NCBI GenBank assembly: GCA_043820875.1 | Contig: JBDRDI010000050.1 | Coordinates: 1 to 8,782, forward strand | From: JBDRDI01 sp043820875 | GTDB lineage: Bacteria > Patescibacteriota > Patescibacteriia > Patescibacteriales > UBA12075 | Length of the DNA: 8,782 bases | Reading direction: 5' to 3' | Notes under the pieces: model-generated | What the model saw: the letters and a program-made list of their open reading frames with translations, nothing else | Database searches by the model: none | Told to the model about the DNA's origin: nothing | Program-made: the position numbers and the translations under genes | Part shown: positions 1 to 5,122 of the stretch, in pieces | Numbering within the stretch: the stretch's first letter is position 1 | How the letters are laid out: each line of letters opens with the position of its first letter

Positions 1-44
1 CCGATTTTCCCATTAATGTCACCGATGAATAGAATGTTGAGCAT
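1..44 (-). CDS. ymdB: YmdB-type metallophosphoesterase, 5' end only (truncated by window edge)
   Basis: An ATG at 44-42 on the minus strand opens a frame that runs off the window after 15 codons and reads MLNILFIGDINGKIG. This matches the start of the YmdB/TIGR00282 family, whose members begin with a short strand and the metal-binding Asp in a pattern like ILFIGDIVGKPGR. The family are calcineurin-like phosphodiesterases acting on 2',3'-cyclic nucleotides. In Bacillus and many other bacteria ymdB lies directly after rny, and here it lies two genes downstream of rny on the same strand, which supports the call. No Shine-Dalgarno is visible; the leader is almost pure A/T. Positions 45-110 hold its leader. 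A TTGACT at 112-107 could be a -35, but the -10 options are poor (CTAATG at 89-84, 17-base spacer). Fifteen residues are little evidence, so the call rests on motif plus neighbourhood. Confidence 0.72.
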   Translation of the reverse strand, partial: MLNILFIGDINGKI

Positions 45-110
45 AATTTGAAATAAATATATATTTTTTTAATTATCCTTTAACATTAGCATACAAAGTA
101 TTTGAAAGTC

Positions 111-152
111 AAAAAAAGTAGGGGCGTATTAAAATACGCCCCTACTTTTTTT
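111..152 (-). terminator. Long perfect hairpin with U-tract on both strands, after fic
   Basis: A 20-bp perfect stem (111-130 pairing with 133-152) with a two-base AA tip. Its outer 7 bp are A:T and the inner part is GTAGGGGCGTATT and its complement. Because seven A's precede and seven T's follow the GC-rich stem, it is a canonical intrinsic terminator in either direction. It starts 13 bases after the fic stop codon, so it should end fic transcription before ymdB. From position 106 to 145 it is nearly identical to the hairpin at 1181-1221, with one substitution and one A-tract indel. Confidence 0.85.
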
Positions 153-165
153 AATAAAATGATTT

Positions 166-1119
166 TTATTTTGACTTTTTTCTTTGTCTGGTTCTATTTT
201 TAAGATATCGTTCAACAGCCTCTTTTGATGTAAGCCAATTCCTGTCCTCCTTGTATGCCTCCAACTTCCCTTGTCTTGCAAGCAGGTTTAAATATTTAGC
301 GGAAAAATGGATCGTCTTGGATATTTCAGCCAATGGTAAAAATTTTTCTTGTTTTTTAGTTGAGGGAGTTAAGGTTTTTAGATAAATATCAAGTGAACGC
401 TCAATAGATTGTGCGATAAATTTTATCAGTCCTTCGTACTCGCCGCTATCTGCTTTGTCCAATACGTCATAATATTTTTTGCGATTATTTTTTAGAATAA
501 TAACCAGCGGATACCCTGCTTGCATCAACAATAAATTCATGGCCAGCCGCGCCGTTCTGCCGTTGCCGTCAAAAAAAGGATGGATATATACCAATTTGTG
601 ATGCAATAAAGCGGCCAGCTCAATGATGTTTGTTTTGTTTTTTTGCGAATTCAGCCAGTTAATTAAATCCCGCATTTTTTGTGGCACTTGTAGGGCATCG
701 GGTGGTGTGTGTTTCGATCCGCCTATAATCACATTGGCGTTTCTATATCTTCCGGACCATTCTTTATCGGTTTCCTGAATAATAATTTGATGCAAATTGC
801 GTATCAGTATTTCAGAGATAGTGTGTTTTTTATTCTTATCTATCAAGTCGTACAAATATTCCAACGCGGCGTGATGATCTTTCGCCTCCATGTGGTCCTT
901 CAAAGATTTTCCTTTTACCGTTAGGCCTTCGTTAATAACCAAAAAAGTTTCTTTTAAAGTTAAAGAATTGCCTTCAATCGCGTTTGAATTGTAAGTCATT
1001 TCTATCTGAAATTTTTCCTTTAATTTTTGCACGGCAGATTTTGGTAGAGGACGAAGTTTGTTAAGTTTAGAAAGTTTTTCTTCCAAACGATCTTTTATAA
1101 TTGGTGATAAATAAGTCAT
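166..1119 (-). CDS. fic: Fic family protein (predicted AMP transferase) with N-terminal inhibitory motif and C-terminal DNA-binding-like domain
   Basis: Fic enzymes usually transfer AMP from ATP to a hydroxyl of a target protein. Visible parts of the 317-residue product are: an N-terminal inhibitory helix with the S-x-x-x-E-G-N motif (S45 to N51, E49 being the residue that blocks ATP gamma-phosphate binding); the target-binding flap around 133-147; and the intact catalytic motif HPFFDGNGRTAR at 180-191 with catalytic H180. The intramolecular inhibitory motif puts it in class II, so no separate antitoxin is needed, and none is encoded beside it. Residues about 258-307 look like a small helix-turn-helix/excisionase-like domain (YLNLLARQGKLEAYK, then RNWLTSKEAV), followed by a basic tail. 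The gene has its own strong promoter and terminator and separates rny from ymdB, suggesting a later insertion. The start at 1119 lies about 28 bases after the predicted transcript start. The target protein is unknown. Confidence 0.93.
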   Translation of the reverse strand: MTYLSPIIKDRLEEKLSKLNKLRPLPKSAVQKLKEKFQIEMTYNSNAIEGNSLTLKETFLVINEGLTVKGKSLKDHMEAKDHHAALEYLYDLIDKNKKHTISEILIRNLHQIIIQETDKEWSGRYRNANVIIGGSKHTPPDALQVPQKMRDLINWLNSQKNKTNIIELAALLHHKLVYIHPFFDGNGRTARLAMNLLLMQAGYPLVIILKNNRKKYYDVLDKADSGEYEGLIKFIAQSIERSLDIYLKTLTPSTKKQEKFLPLAEISKTIHFSAKYLNLLARQGKLEAYKEDRNWLTSKEAVERYLKNRTRQRKKSK

Positions 1120-1154
1120 ATAATATGCTTAATATGGTTTAGTTAGATATTTAC

Positions 1155-1182
1155 AGTATACCATGTTAAGGAATTTAGTCAA
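1155..1182 (-). promoter_or_regulatory. Sigma70-type promoter of fic with extended -10
   Basis: On the minus strand TTGACT (1182-1177) is followed after 16 bases by TATACT (1160-1155). The TGG just before the -10 makes an extended -10. Transcription should start near 1148, giving a leader of about 28 bases before the fic ATG. The upstream terminator ends in a T-run that merges into a second TTGACT (1187-1182), so the -35 region reads TTGACTTGACT. Confidence 0.72.
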
Positions 1183-1185
1183 GTC

Positions 1186-1221
1186 AAAAAAAAGTAGGGG
1201 CGTATTGAAATACGCCCCTAC
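1186..1221 (-). terminator. Intrinsic terminator of rny (second copy of the GTAGGGGC hairpin)
   Basis: A 13-bp perfect stem (1194-1206 pairing with 1209-1221) with a two-base tip, followed on the minus strand by eight T's (1193-1186). It begins 19 bases after the rny stop codon. On the plus strand no T-run follows, so unlike the copy at 111-152 it works in one direction only. The sequence 1181-1221 repeats 106-145 in direct orientation, and the two copies bracket fic. Confidence 0.88.
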
Positions 1222-1240
1222 CAATTTATCAAATCATTTT

Positions 1241-2755
1241 TTATCTCGCAAATTCTTCCACTCTCATCTCTCGAATAACATTCACTTTAATCTCTCCCGG
1301 ATATTTCAGTTCCGCTTCAATTTTTTTGGCAACGTCTTTGGCCAAATTGTGCGCTTCAAGATCGCTGATTTTTTCCGGCATAACAAAGATTCTTACTTCG
1401 CGTCCGGCTTGAATGGCATATGATTTTTCTACGCCCTCAAATGAATTGGAAATATTTTCCAGCTCCTTCAAGCGTTGGATATATCTTTCATAAGTGTCCA
1501 ATCTGGCGCCCGGTCGCGCCGCGGAAATTGCGTCCGCCACTTTAACGATAATTGACATGAGTCCGCGCGGCTTGTCGTCATGGTGCGTTTCAATCGGATC
1601 AATAATCTCTTGCGGGATGTTGAATTTTTTGGCAATATCGCGACCGATTTCCGGATGAGTTCCTTGGACTTCGTGGTCAACGGCTTTGCCGATGTCGTGT
1701 AATAGCCCCGCCTTTTTGGCAATAATCGGGTCAGCGCCAAGTTCCTCGGCAATCATTGCCGAAAGGTGTGCCACTTCCAAAGAATGGCGTAAAGCGTTTT
1801 GGCTGTAGCTTGTCCTGTATTTCAGTCTGCCGATAATTTGAACCAATTTGGCGTCAAGTCCGGTGATGCCCAGCTCATAGACAGCTTCTTGTCCGGTCTT
1901 ATTAATATCAATCGCCAGTTCTTTTTTGGACGCCTCAATCGCTTCTTCAATTTTGGTTGGATGAATTCTGCCGTCCAAAATTAATCTTTCCAAAGTTTTT
2001 TTGGCAATATGCCTTCTGATGGGCGAGAAGCCGGATACGGTGATAACATTCGGCGTGTCGTCCACGATGATTTCCGTTCCGGTAAGCTGTTCAATTACTT
2101 TAATATTTCTTCCTTCTCGGCCGATGATGCGACCTTTCATTTCGTCGCTCGGCAGATCCACTGAAGTAGTGGTAATTTCCGTCGTGTAATTTGAAACAAG
2201 CCGTTGCATGGTGCTCGCAAGCACATCGCGCGCTTTTTCTTCTAGCGTCTCAATGGACTCATTTTCCATTTTATTGATCCGCGACATCAAAGCCTCTTCC
2301 ATCTGGCTTTCCACATTTTTCAAAAGTGCGCCTTGCGCTTCATCTTTTGTCATTTCAGCGATCTTTTCCAATTTGGAGACTTGTTCTTCTTTAATTTGTT
2401 TTATTTTTTCTTTTACTTCTTCAACTCTCGTCACTTTGTCGTATAATTTTTGCTGTTTGTCTTGCAACTCCAACAACTTTTGGGAAAACGTGGTTTCTCT
2501 TTGTTCCAGTCTTTCTTGCTGGCCATTGATTTCTTGTCGGCGCTTTATTTCGTCTCTTTTAGCGTCGTCAATAATTTTAAACGCCTTGTCTTGAGCTTTC
2601 AAGAGTATTTCGTTTTGTTTGGTTTTGACTTCGTTGACTATTTTTTCCGCCTTCTCTTGCGCGGATTTTATTTTTGCGGAAACACTTTGTTTCCGAAGCC
2701 AATATCCTGCGCCTGCGCCAAACAAAAACAAGGCTCCATAAATTGCATATTCCAT
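1241..2755 (-). CDS. rny: Ribonuclease Y
   Basis: RNase Y is the membrane-anchored endoribonuclease that starts mRNA decay in bacteria lacking RNase E. The 504-residue product is of normal length (about 500-520) and shows all the expected parts. There is one N-terminal membrane segment (about residues 4-19) ending in a basic RK pair, then a long charged coiled coil (about 27-180). A KH domain follows with the GRIIGREGRNIK loop (208-219). An HD phosphohydrolase domain comes next, with H324, the metal-binding HD pair H353-D354 in LLHDIGKA, and H391-H392. The C-terminus ends IREMRVEEFAR, typical of the family. The start at 2755 is chosen because it gives a proper N-terminal anchor. No Shine-Dalgarno is seen; the leader reads AAAAATAATT before the ATG. 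The gene is isolated by terminators on both sides. Downstream in the same direction are fic and ymdB; rny-ymdB adjacency is the common arrangement elsewhere. Confidence 0.97.
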   Translation of the reverse strand: MEYAIYGALFLFGAGAGYWLRKQSVSAKIKSAQEKAEKIVNEVKTKQNEILLKAQDKAFKIIDDAKRDEIKRRQEINGQQERLEQRETTFSQKLLELQDKQQKLYDKVTRVEEVKEKIKQIKEEQVSKLEKIAEMTKDEAQGALLKNVESQMEEALMSRINKMENESIETLEEKARDVLASTMQRLVSNYTTEITTTSVDLPSDEMKGRIIGREGRNIKVIEQLTGTEIIVDDTPNVITVSGFSPIRRHIAKKTLERLILDGRIHPTKIEEAIEASKKELAIDINKTGQEAVYELGITGLDAKLVQIIGRLKYRTSYSQNALRHSLEVAHLSAMIAEELGADPIIAKKAGLLHDIGKAVDHEVQGTHPEIGRDIAKKFNIPQEIIDPIETHHDDKPRGLMSIIVKVADAISAARPGARLDTYERYIQRLKELENISNSFEGVEKSYAIQAGREVRIFVMPEKISDLEAHNLAKDVAKKIEAELKYPGEIKVNVIREMRVEEFAR

Positions 2756-3048
2756 AATTATTTTTATATTGTCAAAGCGAAGGAGTTTTTGAAGTGATTT
2801 TTAATTGTTTTAAGAAAGCACAGGCAAAAACGCAAAGTCCCCAAAATTTATAAGGCTTGGTTTAAAATGAGTTTTTTCTGAAACGTTTTTGTTGAGTAAT
2901 TGTAATATATAATTACAGATTTTTTAGCTAACATAAAACAAAATTTAATCAATTACATCTTTAATCCGCCTGACAATAAATTTTAATTTTTATTTCTATT
3001 TAGATATTATCACGTTAATTTGTTTTTGTAAATATTATAGACAAACCA
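2756..3048. other. Gene-free AT-rich region upstream of rny
   Basis: This is the longest non-coding stretch in the window, lying between the clpP terminator and the rny start. I see no convincing gene, RNA or promoter pair in it. It must hold the rny promoter, because the preceding transcript ends at 3049-3077. The best -10 candidates on the minus strand are TATATT (2909-2904) and TATAAA (2852-2847), neither with a good -35. A small dyad, TGTAAT (2901-2906) and ATTACA (2912-2917) with a five-base spacer, overlaps the first of these. The implied long leader could be regulatory, but I cannot show it. Confidence 0.5.
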
Positions 3049-3077
3049 AAAACCGTTGATAGTGAATCAACGGTTTT
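3049..3077 (-). terminator. Intrinsic terminator of clpP
   Basis: A 12-bp stem, 3049-3060 pairing with 3066-3077 around the loop AGTGA, with core ACCGTTGAT. On the minus strand it lies 24 bases after the clpP stop codon and runs into a T-rich stretch (TTTTTGGTTTG). It is unrelated in sequence to the GTAGGGGC hairpins. Confidence 0.8.
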
Positions 3078-3101
3078 CAATGGTGAGGCTCTTGAAAATG
3101 T

Positions 3102-3677
3102 TTATGAAATAATTTTATCAATAATCCCGTATTTTTTTGCGTCTTCAGTGCTCATATAATTGTCGCGGTCAGTATCTTTTTCAATTTTGATGATTTTTTG
3201 GTCAGTATGTTTGGCCATTAGTTTATTCAACTTATCTCTTGTTCTTAAAATATGTTCGGCGCGAATTTTTATGTCACTGGCTTGTCCTTCGGTTCCGCCC
3301 ATTACTTGATGGATCATAATTTCCGAGTTTGGCAAAGCAAATCTTTTTCCTTTTGCGCCCGAAGCCAAAAGAAATGCTCCCATGCTAGCCGCCATACCAA
3401 TGCATATTGTGGAAACATCCGATTTGATATATTGCATGGTGTCATAGATCGCAAGGCCGGCGGAAACCGATCCGCCCGGAGAATTGATATAAAATTTTAT
3501 GTCTTTGTCTTTGCTCTCCGCGTCCAAAAATAAGAATTGCGCGATAACGATGTTGGCGACATGGTCGGAGATCGGCTCGCCCAAAAATATAATCCGGTCT
3601 TTAAGCAGGCGAGAATAAATATCATAGGCTCTTTCCACGTGCCCGTTTTTTTCAATTACTGTTGGTATTAATGGCAT
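3102..3677 (-). CDS. clpP: ATP-dependent Clp protease proteolytic subunit ClpP
   Basis: ClpP forms the double-ring serine protease chamber that degrades proteins unfolded by ClpX or similar AAA+ partners in the cytoplasm. The 191-residue product has usual mature length. The catalytic triad is visible: S98 in GMAASMGAF, H123 in MIHQVMGG, and D172 in DTDRDNYMS by comparison with E. coli S97/H122/D171. The oxyanion-loop glycines in NSPGGSVSAG (65-74) are also present. The N-terminus MPLIPTVIEKNGHVERAYDIYSRL fits the family start, with little or no propeptide. A perfect-consensus promoter lies just upstream, between the end of nrnA and this gene, and a terminator follows. clpP can therefore be transcribed alone, although I see no terminator after nrnA to stop readthrough from the infB cluster. 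No chaperone gene (clpX or clpC) is next to it. No Shine-Dalgarno is visible before the ATG. Confidence 0.97.
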   Translation of the reverse strand: MPLIPTVIEKNGHVERAYDIYSRLLKDRIIFLGEPISDHVANIVIAQFLFLDAESKDKDIKFYINSPGGSVSAGLAIYDTMQYIKSDVSTICIGMAASMGAFLLASGAKGKRFALPNSEIMIHQVMGGTEGQASDIKIRAEHILRTRDKLNKLMAKHTDQKIIKIEKDTDRDNYMSTEDAKKYGIIDKIIS

Positions 3678-3704
3678 ATGTTTAGAAATTAATAATAATT
3701 ATTT

Positions 3705-3733
3705 ATTATAGATTATGTTTGCAGTATTGTCAA
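3705..3733 (-). promoter_or_regulatory. Perfect sigma70-consensus promoter of clpP
   Basis: On the minus strand TTGACA (3733-3728), a 17-base spacer and TATAAT (3710-3705) match the consensus at all 12 positions and at the ideal spacing. Transcription should start near 3698, leaving a leader of about 20 bases. The -35 begins about ten bases after the nrnA stop codon, so clpP has strong expression independent of the upstream cluster. Confidence 0.88.
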
Positions 3734-3742
3734 AGAAGCTGT

Positions 3743-4729
3743 TCAAACAACCCTCCACCCATTCTTCGTCTCTTCCAGTTTTCCTTCAATAATAAATCCG
3801 CTTGCTTTGGCATGTCCCCCGCCTCCAAGGGCGCGGGCGAGGAGGGAGATGTCCAAATAAGGGTCGGAGGTGCGCAGACTGCCTTTGATGATTTTATTTT
3901 TTTCTTCCCGCAGCCATAATAATCCTTTCACTTCGCTCAAGTTGCTTAAAAATCCGGCGATGCCTTCCATTTCTTCTTCAGTGGCCCCGTTGTCTTCAAA
4001 GTCTTTTAAGTTCAAGGCTGAGACAGCGAAATTATATTTTTTGTTTATTTTTAAATTATTAATCGCTTTGCCCCAGGCCTTCATGGCTGGCAAACTTTTG
4101 TTACGGTAAGTGTTATTAATAATCAAGGGGAAGCGCGCTCCACAAGTGAGCATCTCTGAACCGATCTTGATTGACTTGTCGCTGGTGGAAGGATAGAGAA
4201 AATTATTGGTATCTGTTAAAATTCCGGTGAGGATGCAATTGGCCACGTTCTTGTCAATTTTTATTTTATTTATTTTTAAAAAGTCATATAAAATTTCCGC
4301 GGTGGACGTGGCGGCGGGAAATCTGATTTCAATATTTCCGTAATCATCAATTTTCGGATGATGGTCAAATTCAATATATATTTGTGTTTTTTTCCTTCCT
4401 TTTATTTCGTCAAAAAGCATGGTTCTTTCCAGACTGCCGCAGTCCAGAGAAATAATTAAATCATGTTTTGAAAAGTCCAACTTGCTTTTATCAGAGCTGA
4501 TCTTTTCCAAGTGTGGCAAAAAATTAAATTGAAGAGGGGGGGTGTCCGCGCAATAAGCGAAAAAGTTTTTATCCCAGTCGTTCAGCAAGCTGATTAAAAG
4601 ACACATTGAGGAGAGAGCATCTCCGTCTGGTTTGTGGTGCGTCACTAATAAAATATTGTTCGCGTTTTTTATTTTTTGATAAGCTTTTTGCAAGAGAAGC
4701 GCGTTTGGCTGGTCGTTATCGTTATTCAT
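3743..4729 (-). CDS. nrnA: DHH/DHHA1 phosphoesterase, NrnA-like oligoribonuclease / pAp phosphatase
   Basis: NrnA-type enzymes degrade very short RNA (nanoRNA, 2-5 nucleotides) and often dephosphorylate 3'-phosphoadenosine 5'-phosphate. The 328-residue product has the N-terminal DHH domain with motif I H-x-x-PDGDA (H31 to A38), DCG (96-98) and the signature DHH (122-124, in EFDHHPKIDDYG). It also has GILTDTNNF (169-177), which carries the metal ligand D173. The C-terminal DHHA1 domain has the RNA-binding GGGGHAKASG loop (302-311). The length is typical of the family. The gene overlaps the 3' end of rbfA by 8 bases, so its translation is probably coupled to rbfA. The infB-rbfA-nrnA order is frequent in other bacteria. 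It stops at TGA, the only TGA stop in the window. The exact substrate range (nanoRNA, pAp, cyclic dinucleotide products) cannot be read from the sequence. Confidence 0.92.
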   Translation of the reverse strand: MNNDNDQPNALLLQKAYQKIKNANNILLVTHHKPDGDALSSMCLLISLLNDWDKNFFAYCADTPPLQFNFLPHLEKISSDKSKLDFSKHDLIISLDCGSLERTMLFDEIKGRKKTQIYIEFDHHPKIDDYGNIEIRFPAATSTAEILYDFLKINKIKIDKNVANCILTGILTDTNNFLYPSTSDKSIKIGSEMLTCGARFPLIINNTYRNKSLPAMKAWGKAINNLKINKKYNFAVSALNLKDFEDNGATEEEMEGIAGFLSNLSEVKGLLWLREEKNKIIKGSLRTSDPYLDISLLARALGGGGHAKASGFIIEGKLEETKNGWRVV

Positions 4730-5066
4730 TGTTTTCTTCTTTGATTATTTTTATGACTTTTTCAATTTCATCCGAGTATCTTCCTCCGGTGTCCAAGCGA
4801 AAGAATAATTTTGGGATGTTTCTTAATTTTAATTTTCGGCCAACGTTTTCAGAAAACAGTTTGTTGTTTTTCTTGACCATTTTCAACGCTGTTCCGGCCA
4901 GTCCGTCTGGCAGAACGGAAATTTTGACAGTGGCGTTTTTGAAATCAGCGGAACATTTGACGCGTAAAACCGTAATCAAGCCATTTTCCAAAGGCGTGTC
5001 CCGCGAAATTAATCGCGCCAGTTCGTTTTTTATGGCTTCATTGATTTGTGCGAGGCGATAAGACAT
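4722..5066 (-). CDS. rbfA: 30S ribosome-binding factor RbfA
   Basis: RbfA is a small KH-fold protein that binds the 30S subunit and helps mature the 5' end of 16S rRNA, notably in the cold. The 114-residue product is of usual size. It shows the family pattern: an N-terminal helix with INEAIKNELARLI, then ITVLRVKCSADFKNATVKISV (the conserved strand pair with the S-x-D turn). The typical KLKLRNIPKLFFRLDTGG segment follows, and then the helix YSDEIEKVIKII. It sits between infB and nrnA on the same strand, as expected. Its start lies 54 bases after the infB stop, and nearly all of that gap is a perfect palindrome ending six bases before the ATG. No Shine-Dalgarno is available, and the hairpin would hide the initiation region. 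Its stop codon overlaps the nrnA start. Confidence 0.94.
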   Translation of the reverse strand: MSYRLAQINEAIKNELARLISRDTPLENGLITVLRVKCSADFKNATVKISVLPDGLAGTALKMVKKNNKLFSENVGRKLKLRNIPKLFFRLDTGGRYSDEIEKVIKIIKEENNE

Positions 5067-5072
5067 AAATTA

Positions 5073-5122
5073 AATTTTATTTGTTAGGCCGGGTATTAAT
5101 ACCCGGCCTAACAAATAAAATT
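5073..5122. repeat. 50-bp perfect palindrome between infB and rbfA
   Basis: Every position from 5073 to 5097 pairs with its mirror from 5098 to 5122. The core is GGCCGGGTATTAATACCCGG, flanked by GTTA/TAAC and then by A/T-rich arms. As RNA it would make a stem of about 23 bp with a TTAA tip. It begins inside the infB stop codon (5121-5123) and ends six bases before the rbfA ATG. No T-run follows the GC-rich core on the minus strand, so it does not look like a classical terminator. The central GTATTAATAC and the GTTAGG/CCTAAC ends resemble the GTAGGGGC hairpins at 111-152 and 1186-1221. Confidence 0.92.

Noticed and set aside
166..1119. Fic as half of a toxin-antitoxin pair
   Set aside because: The inhibitory S-x-x-x-E-G-N motif is within the protein itself and no small partner gene lies beside it.
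2208..2594. 128-codon plus-strand ORF
   Set aside because: It lies wholly opposite the coiled-coil part of rny; its serine/leucine-rich translation is the mirror of lysine/glutamate-rich codons.
2770..2775. Perfect TTGACA on the minus strand just upstream of the rny start
   Set aside because: No acceptable -10 at 16-18 bases (GAATAT at 17), and transcription would begin inside the rny coding region.
2848..2934. A 28-codon minus-strand ORF starting MLAKKSVIIYY in the region upstream of rny
   Set aside because: No ribosome-binding site, no clear promoter, A/T-driven composition and no recognisable similarity; expected by chance in AT-rich DNA.
3743..3745. Possible recoding of TGA as glycine (known in Gracilibacteria and SR1)
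   Set aside because: The nrnA product is complete at its TGA, conserved glycine motifs checked use GGN codons, and all genes are full length under the standard bacterial code.
4606..5061. 151-codon plus-strand ORF over rbfA and the start of nrnA
   Set aside because: Spans two well-supported genes on the other strand; low-complexity translation and no promoter or RBS.
5073..5122. Palindrome as a terminator of infB
   Set aside because: No T-run follows the GC-rich stem on the minus strand, and rbfA and nrnA downstream have no visible promoter of their own.
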